Positions 39,554 through 51,816 of a stretch of DNA of 64,000 bases are shown one piece after another. The notes below the pieces were generated by a model, which was not told the origin of the DNA, ran no database searches, and saw only the letters and a list, made by a program, of their open reading frames with translations. The stretch is from assembly GCA_036971475.1 (NCBI GenBank), contig JBAIZL010000008.1, positions 12,361,788 through 12,425,787 of the forward strand, written 5' to 3'. How positions within the stretch are numbered: position 1 is the stretch's first letter; every line of letters begins with the position of its first letter. This stretch comes from Prosapia bicincta. Its lineage: Eukaryota > Arthropoda > Insecta > Hemiptera > Cercopidae. A program made the translations under genes and the position numbers.

Positions 39554-39848
39554 TTACAAACGAAAAGCCTTGAGCATTATGTCGTTTCCTTTGTTTTTTT
39601 CCACAATTCTCAGATTTGATGTTATGTAATTGTAGTTTTTCTCTACACGCTTCTTTTTCATAACTCCAGGATTTGTTCTTCCACATCTTCTTCCATTGAC
39701 TTCCTTAAACGCTGCAATAAATGAATGATATAAATCAGTATAACTCTAATTATTGTCTAATAACTTTTGTCATAAAAAACTAAATTTCATATGAAATTGC
39801 CTACTCACCTTGCCTTAGATTATATTCTATCCTTTCAGTATTATTTAT
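39554..39848 (-). pseudogene. F-box-like gene copy L31, 5' part lost at the inversion
   Basis: Exon 3 (39554-39711), intron 2, and only the last 40 bases of exon 2 (39809-39848) remain. Promoter, exon 1 and most of the F-box are gone. Exon 3 keeps an open frame with F145Y, seen only here. Confidence 0.85.
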
Positions 39849-39948
39849 CTTCAAGATGTAATCAGTGTTACGAGGAAAAACATAAATGGAAGGAAAATTC
39901 TTGCGCCTATAAATAATACTGAAAGGATAGAATATAATCTAAGGCAAG
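39809..39948. repeat. Inversion junction and palindrome centre
   Basis: The minus-strand exon 2 of L31 runs to 39848 and is joined directly to plus-strand exon 2 of R0 starting at codon 84 (39849). The inverted arms start at 39848 (going left) and 39909 (going right), each beginning ATAAATAATACTGAAAGG when read outward, with a 60 bp single-copy spacer (39849-39908) between them. The last three bases before the break, TAT, are also the bases that precede this point in ordinary plus-strand copies, so there is 3 bp of microhomology. Both half-genes lack promoter and exon 1, so neither can be expressed from its own start. Confidence 0.93.
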
Positions 39949-40179
39949 GTGAGTAGGCAATTTCATTTGAAATTTAGTTTTTTATGACAAAAGTTATTAG
40001 ACAATAATTAAAGTAATACTGATTTATATCATTCATTTATTGCAGCGTTTAAGGAAGTCAATGGAAGAAGATGTGGAAGAACAAATCCTGGAGTTATGAA
40101 AAAGAAGCGTGTAGAGAAAAACTACAATTTCATAAATTCAAATCTGAGAATTGTGGAAAAAACAAAGGAAACGACATAA
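39849..40179 (+). pseudogene. F-box-like gene copy R0, 5' part lost at the inversion
   Basis: Starts in exon 2 at codon 84 (39849-39948), then intron 2 (97 bp) and exon 3 from 40046. Exon 3 has T147N and a six-A run instead of seven, so the frame shifts and stops at TAA 40177-40179; the reference stop would be at 40200-40202. No promoter, exon 1 or F-box. Confidence 0.85.
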
Positions 40180-40813
40180 TGCTCAAGGCTTTTCGTTTGT
40201 AATGTTTAAATATGAAATGAATTGTAAAAGCCTGAATTTTTCTATATTATTTTCATTTATATTATTCAATGTGATGTTAACGAAGTCGACTAATAAATTT
40301 GTCTGAAATGTAGTAATGGTTGTTATTACCCTGTTCCAGTTCCAGTGAAGTCAGTATATAATTACAAAAATAATTTATTGATGTTGCAATATCTAAAAAC
40401 TAAGACCATATTTGTTATAAAAACTCGGAGAAACATTATTTTTCAGAATGAACATATATATCACTTGAATATAATCTTAGTATTTTACCTAATCACTAAT
40501 TGCTACACCCACGTCTATCCTAAACAGCATTTCATGTAGGCCTACCAGTATCTGTATGTAATTTGAAAATTAGTAATAAATATACAATTATGGTATACTA
40601 GATTATTAATAAAGCACACAAATCATATAATTGATATGAATTTTTAACATATATCCATATACTAAAAGTTATAAAATACTTAGTTTACAAATATTCATGC
40701 AACTTACTAGGCCACGCCCAACAAGCCATCCAACCAGGTGTATAAAAGGGACTGCTACGCAGTATCGTGTATCATTTCCGTTATAACCTTTGTGTGGTGT
40801 GCTACAGAGAGAA

Positions 40814-41470
40814 ATGGAAATATTATATAACCTATTCGATTTTCTAGATAGTAAGTCAGACGTTAATGTATTTGACTCTGCGAAAGTTGATATTGTTTCT
40901 TTATTACCGTTCCCAGCCTCTATTATAATTCTGAGGTAAGATGTTATTTTTGTTTTTATTTTAAAGTTGTTTAGGTCTCTTATCACATAGTAATTGAGAT
41001 TGCTTTGTTTCAGGTCATTGCCAGGAAAATCATTGTTGAATGCAGCTCTTGTGAGCAAAGCTTGGTATGGAATTTGTCAGAATGATATAGTTCTGCGGAA
41101 GAGAATAAGGCGACACATTCGAAATGAAAAGAAGTTATATCTTCAAGATGTAATCAGTGTTACGAGGAAAAACATAAATGGAAGGAAATTCCTTGCGCCT
41201 ATAAATAATACTGAAAGGATAGAATATAATCTAAGGCAAGGTGAGTAGGCAATTTCATTTGAAATTTAGTTTTTATGACAAAAGTTATTAGACATTAATT
41301 AAAGTAATACTGATTTATATCATTCATTTATTGCAGCGTTTAAGGAAGTCAATGGAAGAAGATGTGGAAGAACAAATCCTGGAGTTATGAAAAAGAAGCG
41401 TGTAGAGAAAAACTACAATTTCATAAATTCAAATCTGAGAATTGTGGAAAAAACAAAGGAAACGACATAA
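40814..41470 (+). pseudogene. F-box-like gene copy R1, 3'-end frameshift
   Basis: Exons 40814-40935, 41014-41240, 41337-41470. The A-run in exon 3 has six A instead of seven, so after Lys155 the reading becomes TKETT and ends at 41468-41470: about 160 residues, with the F-box complete. It may still be functional; the lost part is only the last dozen residues. M38I, G60, I100F, T147N. Intron 2 is one base shorter. Confidence 0.6.
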
Positions 41471-42104
41471 TGCTCAAGGCTTTTCGTTTGTAATGTTTAA
41501 ATATGAAATGAATTGTAAAAGCCTGAATTTTTCTATATTATTTTCATTTATATTATTCAATGTGATGTTAACGAAGTCGACAAATAAATTTGTCTAAAAT
41601 GTAGTAATGGTTGTTATTACCCTGTTCCAGTTCCAGTGAAGTCAGTATATAATTACAAAAATAATTTATTGATGTTGCAATATCTAAAAACTAAGACCAT
41701 ATTTGTTATAAAAACTCGGAGAAACATTATTTTTCAGAATGAACATATATATCACTTGAATATAATCTTAGTATTTTACCTAATCACTAATTGCTACACC
41801 CACGTCTATCCTAAACAGCATTTCATGTAGGCCTACCAGTATCTGTATGTAATTTGAAAATTAGTAATAAATATACAATTATGGTATACTAGATTATTAA
41901 TAAAGCACACAAATCATATAATTGATATGAATTTTTAACATATATCCATATACTAAAAGTTATAAAATACTTAGTTTACAAATATTCATGCAACTTACTA
42001 GGCCACGCCCAACAAGCCATCCAACCAGGTGTATAAAAGGGACTGCTACGCAGTATCGTGTATCATTTCCGTTATAAACTTTGTGTGGTGTGCTACAGAG
42101 AGAA

Positions 42105-42786
42105 ATGGAAATATTATATAACCTATTCGATTTTCTAGATAGTAAGTCAGACGTTAATGTATTTGACTCTGCGAAAGTTGATATTGTTTCTTTATTACCG
42201 TTCCCAGCCTCTATTATAATTCTGAGGTAAGATGTTATTTTTGTTTTTATTTTAAAGTTGTTTAGGTCTCTTATCACATAGTAATTGAGATTGCTTTGTT
42301 TCAGGTCATTGCCAGGAAAATCATTGTTGAATGCAGCTCTTGTGAGCAAAGCTTGGTATGGAATTTGTCAGAATGATATAGTTCTGCGGAAGAGAATAAG
42401 GCGACACATTCGAAATGAAAAGAAGTTATATCTTCAAGATGTAATCAGTGTTACGAGGAAAAACATAAATGGAAGGAAAATTCTTGCGCCTATAAATAAT
42501 ACTGAAAGGATAGAATATAATCTAAGGCAAGGTGAGTAGGCAATTTCATTTGAAATTTAGTTTTTTATGACAAAAGTTATTAGACAATAATTAAAGTAAT
42601 ACTGATTTATATCATTCATTTATTGCAGCGTTTAAGGAAGTCAATGGAAGAAGATGTGGAAGAACAAATCCTGGAGTTATGAAAAAGAAGCGTGTAGAGA
42701 AAAACTACAATTTCATAAAATCAAATCTGAGAATTGTGGAAAAAAACAAAGGAAACGACATAATGCTCAAGGCTTTTCGTTTGTAA
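42105..42786 (+). CDS. F-box-like gene copy R2
   Basis: Exons 42105-42226, 42305-42531, 42629-42786, intact with seven A. M38I, G60, T147K, the same set as R13. The 3' region has lost one base (CATTTATATT for CATTGTATATT), so the -1 frame past the stop ends differently from most copies. Confidence 0.7.
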
Positions 42787-43393
42787 TGTTTAAATATGAA
42801 ATGAATTGTAAAAGCCTGAATTTTTCTATATTATTTTCATTTATATTATTCAATGTGATGTTAACGAAGCCGACAAATAAATTTGTCTGAAATGTAGTAA
42901 TGGTTGTTATTACCCTGTTCCAGTTCCAGTGAAGTCAGTATATAATTACAAAAATAATTTATTGATGTTGCAATATCTAAAAACTAAGACCATATTTGTT
43001 ATAAAAACTCGGAGAAACATTATTTTTCAGAATGAACATATATATCACTTGAATATAATCTTAGTATTTTACCTAATCACTAATTGCTACACCCACGTCT
43101 ATCCTAAACAGCATTTCATGTAGGCCTACCAGTATCTGTATGTAATTTGAAAATAATAAATATACAATTATGGTATACTAGATTATTAATAAAACACACA
43201 AATCATATAACTGATATGAATTTTTAACATATATCAATATACTAAAAGTTATAAAATACTTAGTTTACAAATATTCATGCAACTTCCTAGGCCACGCCCA
43301 ACAAGCCATTCCACCAGGTGTATAAAAGGGACTGCTACGCAGTATCGCGTATCATTTCCGTTATAACCTTTGTGTGGTGTGCTACAGAGAGAA

Positions 43394-44171
43394 ATGGAAA
43401 TATTATATAACCTATTCGATTTTCTAGATAGTAAGTCAGACGTTAATGTATTTGACTCTGCGAAAGTTGATATTGTTTCTTTATTACCGTTCCCAGCCTC
43501 TATTATGATTCTGAGGTAAGATGTTATTTTTGTTTTTATTTTAAAGTTGTTTAGGTCTCTTATCACATAGTAATTGAGATTGCTTTGTTTCAGGTCATTG
43601 CCAGGAAAATCATTGTTGAATGCAGCTCTTGTGAGCAAAGCTTGGTATGGAATTTGTCAGAATGATATAGTTCTGCGGAAGAGAATAAGGCGACACATTC
43701 GAAATGAAAAGAAGTTATATCTTCAAGATGTAATTAGTGTTACGAGGAAAAACATAAATGGAAGGAAGATTCTTGCGCCTATAAATAATACTGAAAGGAT
43801 AGAATATAATCTAAGGCAAGGTGAGTAGGCAATTTCATTTGAAATTTAGTTTTTTATGACAAAAGTTATTAGACAATAATTAAAGTAATACTGATTTATA
43901 TCATTCATTTATTGCAGCGTTTAAGGAAGTCAATGGAAGAAGATGTGGAAAAACAAATCCTGGAGTTATGAAAAAGAAGCGTGTAGAGAAAAACTACAAT
44001 TTCATAACATCAAATCTGAGAATTGTGGAAAAAAAACAAAGGAAACGACATAATGCTCAAGGCTTTTCGTTTGTAATGTTTAAATATGAAATGAATTGTA
44101 AAAGCCTGTATTTTTCTATATTATTTTCATTGTATATTATTCAATGTGATGTTAACGAAGTCGACAAATAA
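43394..44171 (+). CDS. F-box-like gene copy R3, C-terminally extended
   Basis: Exons 43394-43515, 43594-43820, 43918-44171. The A-run has eight A, so the frame moves after Lys156 to QRKRHNAQGFSF and stays open to the TAA inside the poly(A) signal (44169-44171): 200 residues instead of 168. The added tail has a hydrophobic stretch (SLYFSILFSLYIIQC). G60, R128K. This is the frame that -1 slippage on the heptamer would reach in other copies. It could also be a plain frameshift or a homopolymer sequencing error. Confidence 0.6.
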
Positions 44172-44580
44172 ATTTGTCTGAAATGTAGTAATGGTTGTTA
44201 TTACCCTGTTCCAGTTCCAGTGAAGTCAGTATATAATTACAAAAATAATTTATTGATGTTGCAATATCTAAAAACTAAGACCATATTTGTTATAAAAACT
44301 CGGAGAAACATTATTTTTCAGAATGAACATATATATCACTTGAATATAATCTTAGTACTTTACCTAATCACTAATTGCTACACCCACGTCTATCCTAAAC
44401 AGCATTTCATGTAGGCCTACCAGTATCTGTATGTAATTTGAAAATAATAAATATACAATTATGGTATACTAGATTATTAATAAAACACACAAATCATATA
44501 ATTGATATGAATTTTTAACATATATCAATATACTAAAAGTTATAAAATACTTAGTTTACAAATATTCATGCAACTTCCTA

Positions 44581-44652
44581 GGCCACGCCCAACAAGCCAT
44601 TCCACCAGGTGTATAAAAGGGACTGCTACGCAGTATCGCGTATCATTTCCGT
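44581..44652 (+). promoter_or_regulatory. Promoter of R4
   Basis: GGCCACGCCC at 44581-44590, TATAAAAGGG from 44612 (73 bases before the ATG) and TCATTT with its A at 44645. Upstream sequence has CATTCCACC where most copies have CATCCCACC, shared with R3. Confidence 0.6.
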
Positions 44653-44684
44653 TATAACCTTTGTGTGGTGTGCTACAGAGAGAA

Positions 44685-45366
44685 ATGGAAATATTATATA
44701 ACCTATTCGATTTTCTAGATAGTAAGTCAGACGTTAATGTATTTGACTCTGCGAAAGTTGATATTGTTTCTTTATTACCGTTCCCAGCCTCAATTATGAT
44801 TCTGAGGTAAGATGTTATTTTTGTTTTTATTTTAAAGTTGTTTAGGTCTCTTATCACATAGTAATTGAGATTGCTTTGTTTCAGGTCATTGCCAGGAAAA
44901 TCATTGTTGAATGCAGCTCTTGTGAGCAAAGCTTGGTATCGAATTTGTCAGAATGATATAGTTCTGCGGAAGAGAATAAGGCGACACATTCGAAATGAAA
45001 AGAAGTTATATCTTCAAGATGTAATCAGTGTTACGAGGAAAAACATAAATGGAAGGAAGATTCTTGCGCCTATAAATAATACTGAAAGGATAGAATATAA
45101 TCTAAGGCAAGGTGAGTAGGCAATTTCATTTGAAATTTAGTTTTTTATGACAAAAGTTATTAGACAATAATTAAAGTAATACTGATTTATATCATTCATT
45201 TATTGCAGCGTTTAAGGAAGTCAATGGAAGAAGATGTGGAAGAACAAATCCTGGAGTTATGAAAAAGAAGCGTGTAGAGAAAAACTACAATTTCATAACA
45301 TCAAATCTGAGAATTGTGGAAAAAAACAAAGGAAACGACATAATGCTCAAGGCTTTTCGTTTGTAA
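44685..45366 (+). CDS. F-box-like gene copy R4 (reference for right array)
   Basis: Exons 44685-44806, 44885-45111, 45209-45366, intact. R60 and otherwise the same 168-residue protein as L2, although on the opposite strand about 42 kb away; Ser36 has a silent TCA. Confidence 0.73.
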
Positions 45367-45456
45367 TGTTTAAATATGAAATGAATTGTAAAAGCCTGTA
45401 TTTTTCTATATTATTTTCATTGTATATTATTCAATGTGATGTTAACGAAGTCGACA

Positions 45457-45462
45457 AATAAA
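45457..45462 (+). terminator. Poly(A) signal of R4
   Basis: AATAAA about 91 bases after the R4 stop; the TAA at 45459-45461 closes the overlapping -1 frame. Confidence 0.6.
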
Positions 45463-45901
45463 TTTGTCTGAAATGTAGTAATGGTTGTTATTACCCTGTT
45501 CCAGTTCCAGTGAAGTCAGTATATAATTACAAAAATAATTTATTGATGTTGCAATATCTAAAAACTAAGACCATATTTGTTATAAAAACTCGGAGAAACA
45601 TTATTTTTCAGAATGAACATATATATCACTTGAATATAATCTTAGTATTTTACCTAATCACTAATTGCTACACCCACGTCTATCCTAAACAGCATTTCAT
45701 GTAGGCCTACCAGTATCTGTATGTAATTTGAAAATAATAAATATACAATTATGGTATACTAGATTATTAATAAAACACACAAATCATATAATTGATATGA
45801 ATTTTTAACATATATCAATATACTAAAAGTTATAAAATACTTAGTTTACAAATATTCATGCAACTTACTAGGCCACGCCCAACAAGCCATCCCACCAGGT
45901 G
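45463..45901. other. Inter-gene spacer (representative of right units)
   Basis: AT-rich spacer with GTAGGCCTAC, the four-base-shorter GAAAATAATAAATA form, and the GTG-initiated 64-codon frame (45510-45704). That frame is nearly invariant here but is broken by a TAA in the unit after R13 (near 57.17 kb). No gene is assigned. Confidence 0.55.
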
Positions 45902-45974
45902 TATAAAAGGGACTGCTACGCAGTATCGTGTATCATTTCCGTTATAACCTTTGTGTGGTGTGCTACAGAGAGAA

Positions 45975-46656
45975 ATGGAAATATTATATAACCTATTCGA
46001 TTTTCTAGATAGTAAGTCAGACGTTAATGTATTTGACTCTGCGAAAGTTGATATTGTTTCTTTATTACCGTTCCCAGCCTCTATTATGATTCTGAGGAAA
46101 GATGTTATTTTTGTTTTTATTTTAAAGTTGTTTAGGTCTCTTATCACATAGTAATTGAGATTGCTTTGTTTCAGGTCATTGCCAGGAAAATCATTGTTGA
46201 ATGCAGCTCTTGTGAGCAAAGCTTGGTATGGAATTTGTCAGAATGATATAGTTCTGCGGAAGAGAATAAGGCGACACATTCGAAATGAAAAGAAGTTATA
46301 TCTTCAAGATGTAATCAGTGTTACGAGGAAAAACATAAATGGAAGGAAGATTCTTGCGCCTATAAATAATACTGAAAGGATAGAATATAATCTAAGGCAA
46401 GGTGAGTAGGCAATTTCATTTGAAATTTAGTTTTTTATGACAAAAGTTATTAGACAATAATTAAAGTAATACTGATTTATATCATTCATTTATTGCAGCG
46501 TTTAAGGAAGTAAATGGAAGAAGATGTGGAAGAACAAATCCTGGAGTTATGAAAAAGAAGCGTGTAGAGAAAAACTACAATTTCATAACATCTAATCTGA
46601 GAATTGTGGAAAAAAACAAAGGAAACGACATAATGCTCAAGGCTTTTCGTTTGTAA
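45975..46656 (+). pseudogene. F-box-like gene copy R5, intron 1 donor lost
   Basis: Exons would be 45975-46096, 46175-46401, 46499-46656. Donor GT is GA (base 46098), the same lesion as in five left copies. Retained intron gives 58 residues. G60; exon 3 open. Confidence 0.66.
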
Positions 46657-47264
46657 TGTTTAAATATGAAATGAATTGTAAAAGCCTGTATTTTTCTATA
46701 TTATTTTCATTGTATATTATTCAATGTGATGTTAGCGAAGTCGACAAATAAATTTGTCTGAAATGTAGTAATGGTTGTTATTACCCTGTTCCAGTTCCAG
46801 TGAAGTCAGTATATAATTACAAAAATAATTTATTGATGTTGCAATATCTAAAAACTAAGACCATATTTGTTATAAAAACTCGGAGAAACATTATTTTTCA
46901 GAATGAACATATATATCACTTGAATATAATCTTAGTATTTTACCTAATCACTAATTGCTACACCCACGTCTATCCTAAACAGCATTTCATGTAGGCCTAC
47001 CAGTATCTGTATGTAATTTGAAAATAATAAATATACAATTATGGTATACTAGATTATTAATAAAGCACACAAATCATATAATTGATATGAATTTTTAACA
47101 TATATCAATATACTAAAAGTTATAAAATACTTAGTTTACAAATATTCATGCAACTTACTAGGCCACGCCCAACAAGCCATCCCACCAGGTGTATAAAAGG
47201 GACTGCTACGCAGTATCGTGTATCATTTCCGTTATAACCTTTGTGTGGTGTGCTACAGAGAGAA

Positions 47265-47946
47265 ATGGAAATATTATATAACCTATTCGATTTTCTAGAT
47301 AGTAAGTCAGACGTTAATGTATTTGACTCTGCGAAAGTTGATATTGTTTCTTTATTACCGTTCCCAGCCTCTATTATGATTCTGAGGTAAGATGTTATTT
47401 TTGTTTTTATTTTAAAGTTGTTTAGGTCTCTTATCACATAGTAATTGAGATTGCTTTGTTTCAGGTCATTGCCAGGAAAATCATTGTTGAATGCAGCTCT
47501 TGTGAGCAAAGCTTGGTATCGAATTTGTCAGAATGATATAGTTCTGCGGAAGAGAATAAGGCGACACATTCGAAATGAAAAGAAGTTATATCTTCAAGAT
47601 GTAATCAGTGTTACGAGGAAAAACATAAATGGAAGGAAGATTCTTGCGCCTATAAATAATACTGAAAGGATAGAATATAATCTAAGGCAAGGTGAGTAGG
47701 CAATTTCATTTGAAATTTAGTTTTTTATGACAAAAGTTATTAGACAATATTTAAAGTAATACTGATTTATATCATTCATTTATTGCAGCGTTTAAGGAAG
47801 TCAATGGAAGAAGATGTGGAAGAACAAATCCTGGAGTTATGAAAAAGAAGCGTGTAGAGAAAAACTACAATTTCATAACATCTAATCTGAGAATTGTGGA
47901 AAAAAACAAAGGAAACGACATAATGCTCAAGGCTTTTCGTTTGTAA
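47265..47946 (+). CDS. F-box-like gene copy R6
   Basis: Exons 47265-47386, 47465-47691, 47789-47946, intact. R60. Silent TCT for Ser148; intron 2 has CAATATTTAAAG. Confidence 0.7.
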
Positions 47947-48554
47947 TGTTTCAATATGAAATGAATTGTAAAAGCCTGTATTTTTCTATATTATTTTCAT
48001 TGTATATTATTCAATGTGATGTTAACGAAGTCGACAAATAAATTTGTCTGAAATGTAGTAATGGTTGTTATTACCCTGTTCCAGTTCCAGTGAAGTCAGT
48101 ATATAATTACAAAAATAATTTATTGATGTTGCAATATCTAAAAACTAAGACCATATTTGTTATAAAAACTCGGAGAAACATTATTTTTCAGAATGAACAT
48201 ATATATCACTTGAATATAATCTTAGTATTTTACCTAATCACTAATTGCTACACCCACGTCTATCCTAAACAGCATTTCATGTAGGCCTACCAGTATCTGT
48301 ATGTAATTTGAAAATAATAAATATACAATTATGGTATACTAGATTATTAATAAAACACACAAATCATATAATTGATATGAATTTTTAACATATATCAATA
48401 TACTAAAAGTTATAAAATACTTAGTTTACAAATATTCATGCAACTTACTAGGCCACGCCCAACAAGCCATCCCACCAGGTGTATAAAAGGGACTGCTACG
48501 CAGTATCGTGTATCATTTCCGTTATAACCTTTGTGTGGTGTGCTACAGAGAGAA

Positions 48555-49236
48555 ATGGAAATATTATATAACCTATTCGATTTTCTAGATAGTAAGTCAG
48601 ACGTTAATGTATTTGACTCTGCGAAAGTTGATATTGTTTCTTTATTACCGTTCCCAGCCTCTATTATGATTCTGAGGAAAGATGTTATTTTTGTTTTTAT
48701 TTTAAAGTTGTTTAGGTCTCTTATCACATAGTAATTGAGATTGCTTTGTTTCAGGTCATTGCCAGGAAAATCATTGTTGAATGCAGCTCTTGTGAGCAAA
48801 GCTTGGTATGGAATTTGTCAGAATGATATAGTTCTGCGGAAGAGAATAAGGCGACACATTCGAAATGAAAAGAAGTTATATCTTCAAGATGTAATCAGTG
48901 TTACGAGGAAAAACATAAATGGAAGGAAGATTCTTGCGCCTATAAATAATACTGAAAGGATAGAATATAATCTAAGGCAAGGTGAGTAGGCAATTTCATT
49001 TGAAATTTAGTTTTTTATGACAAAAGTTATTAGACAATAATTAAAGTAATACTGATTTATATCATTCATTTATTGCAGCGTTTAAGGAAGTAAATGGAAG
49101 AAGATGTGGAAGAACAAATCCTGGAGTTATGAAAAAGAAGCGTGTAGAGAAAAACTACAATTTCATAACATCTAATCTGAGAATTGTGGAAAAAAACAAA
49201 GGAAACGACATAATGCTCAAGGCTTTTCGTTTGTAA
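48555..49236 (+). pseudogene. F-box-like gene copy R7, intron 1 donor lost
   Basis: Exons would be 48555-48676, 48755-48981, 49079-49236. Donor GT is GA (48678). Twin of R5 at 2580 bp; G60. Confidence 0.66.
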
Positions 49237-49844
49237 TGTTTAAATATGAAATGAATTGTAAAAGCCTGTATTTTTCTATATTATTTTCATTGTATATTAT
49301 TCAATGTGATGTTAGCGAAGTCGACAAATAAATTTGTCTGAAATGTAGTAATGGTTGTTATTACCCTGTTCCAGTTCCAGTGAAGTCAGTATATAATTAC
49401 AAAAATAATTTATTGATGTTGCAATATCTAAAAACTAAGACCATATTTGTTATAAAAACTCGGAGAAACATTATTTTTCAGAATGAACATATATATCACT
49501 TGAATATAATCTTAGTATTTTACCTAATCACTAATTGCTACACCCACGTCTATCCTAAACAGCATTTCATGTAGGCCTACCAGTATCTGTATGTAATTTG
49601 AAAATAATAAATATACAATTATGGTATACTAGATTATTAATAAAGCACACAAATCATATAATTGATATGAATTTTTAACATATATCAATATACTAAAAGT
49701 TATAAAATACTTAGTTTACAAATATTCATGCAACTTACTAGGCCACGCCCAACAAGCCATCCCACCAGGTGTATAAAAGGGACTGCTACGCAGTATCGTG
49801 TATCATTTCCGTTATAACCTTTGTGTGGTGTGCTACAGAGAGAA

Positions 49845-50526
49845 ATGGAAATATTATATAACCTATTCGATTTTCTAGATAGTAAGTCAGACGTTAATGT
49901 ATTTGACTCTGCGAAAGTTGATATTGTTTCTTTATTACCGTTCCCAGCCTCTATTATGATTCTGAGGTAAGATGTTATTTTTGTTTTTATTTTAAAGTTG
50001 TTTAGGTCTCTTATCACATAGTAATTGAGATTGCTTTGTTTCAGGTCATTGCCAGGAAAATCATTGTTGAATGCAGCTCTTGTGAGCAAAGCTTGGTATC
50101 GAATTTGTCAGAATGATATAGTTCTGCGGAAGAGAATAAGGCGACACATTCGAAATGAAAAGAAGTTATATCTTCAAGATGTAATCAGTGTTACGAGGAA
50201 AAACATAAATGGAAGGAAGATTCTTGCGCCTATAAATAATACTGAAAGGATAGAATATAATCTAAGGCAAGGTGAGTAGGCAATTTCATTTGAAATTTAG
50301 TTTTTTATGACAAAAGTTATTAGACAATATTTAAAGTAATACTGATTTATATCATTCATTTATTGCAGCGTTTAAGGAAGTCAATGGAAGAAGATGTGGA
50401 AGAACAAATCCTGGAGTTATGAAAAAGAAGCGTGTAGAGAAAAACTACAATTTCATAACATCTAATCTGAGAATTGTGGAAAAAAACAAAGGAAACGACA
50501 TAATGCTCAAGGCTTTTCGTTTGTAA
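49845..50526 (+). CDS. F-box-like gene copy R8
   Basis: Exons 49845-49966, 50045-50271, 50369-50526, intact. R60, twin of R6. Its 3' part from intron 2 on also matches R14, so it contains the start of the 6-unit block. Confidence 0.7.
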
Positions 50527-51134
50527 TGTTTCAATATGAAATGAATTGTAAAAGCCTGTATTTTTCTATATTATTTTCATTGTATATTATTCAATGTGAT
50601 GTTAACGAAGTCGACAAATAAATTTGTCTGAAATGTAGTAATGGTTGTTATTACCCTGTTCCAGTTCCAGTGAAGTCAGTATATAATTACAAAAATAATT
50701 TATTGATGTTGCAATATCTAAAAACTAAGACCATATTTGTTATAAAAACTCGGAGAAACATTATTTTTCAGAATGAACATATATATCACTTGAATATAAT
50801 CTTAGTATTTTACCTAATCACTAATTGCTACACCCACGTCTATCCTAAACAGCATTTCATGTAGGCCTACCAGTATCTGTATGTAATTTGAAAATAATAA
50901 ATATACAATTATGGTATACTAGATTATTAATAAAACACACAAATCATATAATTGATATGAATTTTTAACATATATCAATATACTAAAAGTTATAAAATAC
51001 TTAGTTTACAAATATTCATGCAACTTACTAGGCCACGCCCAACAAGCCATCCCACCAGGTGTATAAAAGGGACTGCTACGCAGTATCGTGTATCATTTCC
51101 GTTATAACCTTTGTGTGGTGTGCTACAGAGAGAA

Positions 51135-51816
51135 ATGGAAATATTATATAACCTATTCGATTTTCTAGATAGTAAGTCAGACGTTAATGTATTTGACTCT
51201 GCGAAAGTTGATATTGTTTCTTTATTACCGTTCCCAGCCTCTATTATGATTCTGAGGTAAGATGTTATTTTTGTTTTTATTTTAAAGTTGTTTAGGTCTC
51301 TTATCACATAGTAATTGAGATTGCTTTGTTTCAGGTCATTGCCAGGAAAATCATTGTTGAATGCAGCTCTTGTGAGCAAAGCTTGGTATCGAATTTGTCA
51401 GAATGATATAGTTCTGCGGAAGAGAATAAGGCGACACATTCGAAATGAAAAGAAGTTATATCTTCAAGATGTAATCAGTGTTACGAGGAAAAACATAAAT
51501 GGAAGGAAGATTCTTGCGCCTATAAATAATACTGAAAGGATAGAATATAATCTAAGGCAAGGTGAGTAGTCAATTTCATTTGAAATTTAGTTTTTTATGA
51601 CAAAAGTTATTAGACAATAATTAAAGTAATACTGATTTATATCATTCATTTATTGCAGCGTTTAAGGAAGTCAATGGAAGAAGATGTGGAAGAACAAATC
51701 CTGGAGTTATGAAAAAGAAGCGTGTAGAGAAAAACTACAATTTCATAACATCAAATCTGAGAATTGTGGAAAAAAACAAAGGAAACGACATAATGCTCAA
51801 GGCTTTTCGTTTGTAA
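51135..51816 (+). CDS. F-box-like gene copy R9
   Basis: Exons 51135-51256, 51335-51561, 51659-51816, intact. R60, reference protein. Intron 2 begins GTGAGTAGT instead of GTGAGTAGG, shared only with R15. Confidence 0.7.

Larger units (their letters stand above)
1..39848 (-). repeat. Left tandem array of 1.29 kb F-box gene units
   Basis: About 31 head-to-tail units, all with the gene on the minus strand. The period is 1294 bp from unit to unit; three steps are 1293 bp: one around 9.2 kb (one base lost in the 5' untranslated region of L7) and two where the motif after GTAGGCCTA is changed (near 22.4 and 37.9 kb). Each unit holds promoter, three coding exons, two introns, a poly(A) signal and about 440 bp of spacer. 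Copies differ by scattered single-base changes, many shared by several units in the same order, which shows block duplication. The array runs off the left edge and stops abruptly in exon 2 of L31 at 39848. Confidence 0.97.
45400..50560 (+). repeat. Two-unit repeat R5-R6 / R7-R8
   Basis: R5 and R7 share the lost intron 1 donor, GTA at codon 121 and GTTAGC in the 3' region. R6 and R8 share R60, CAATATTTAAAG in intron 2, TTTCAATATG after the stop and the AAAGCACAC spacer form. The offset is 2580 bp (two 1290 bp units). Edges are approximate. Confidence 0.8.
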
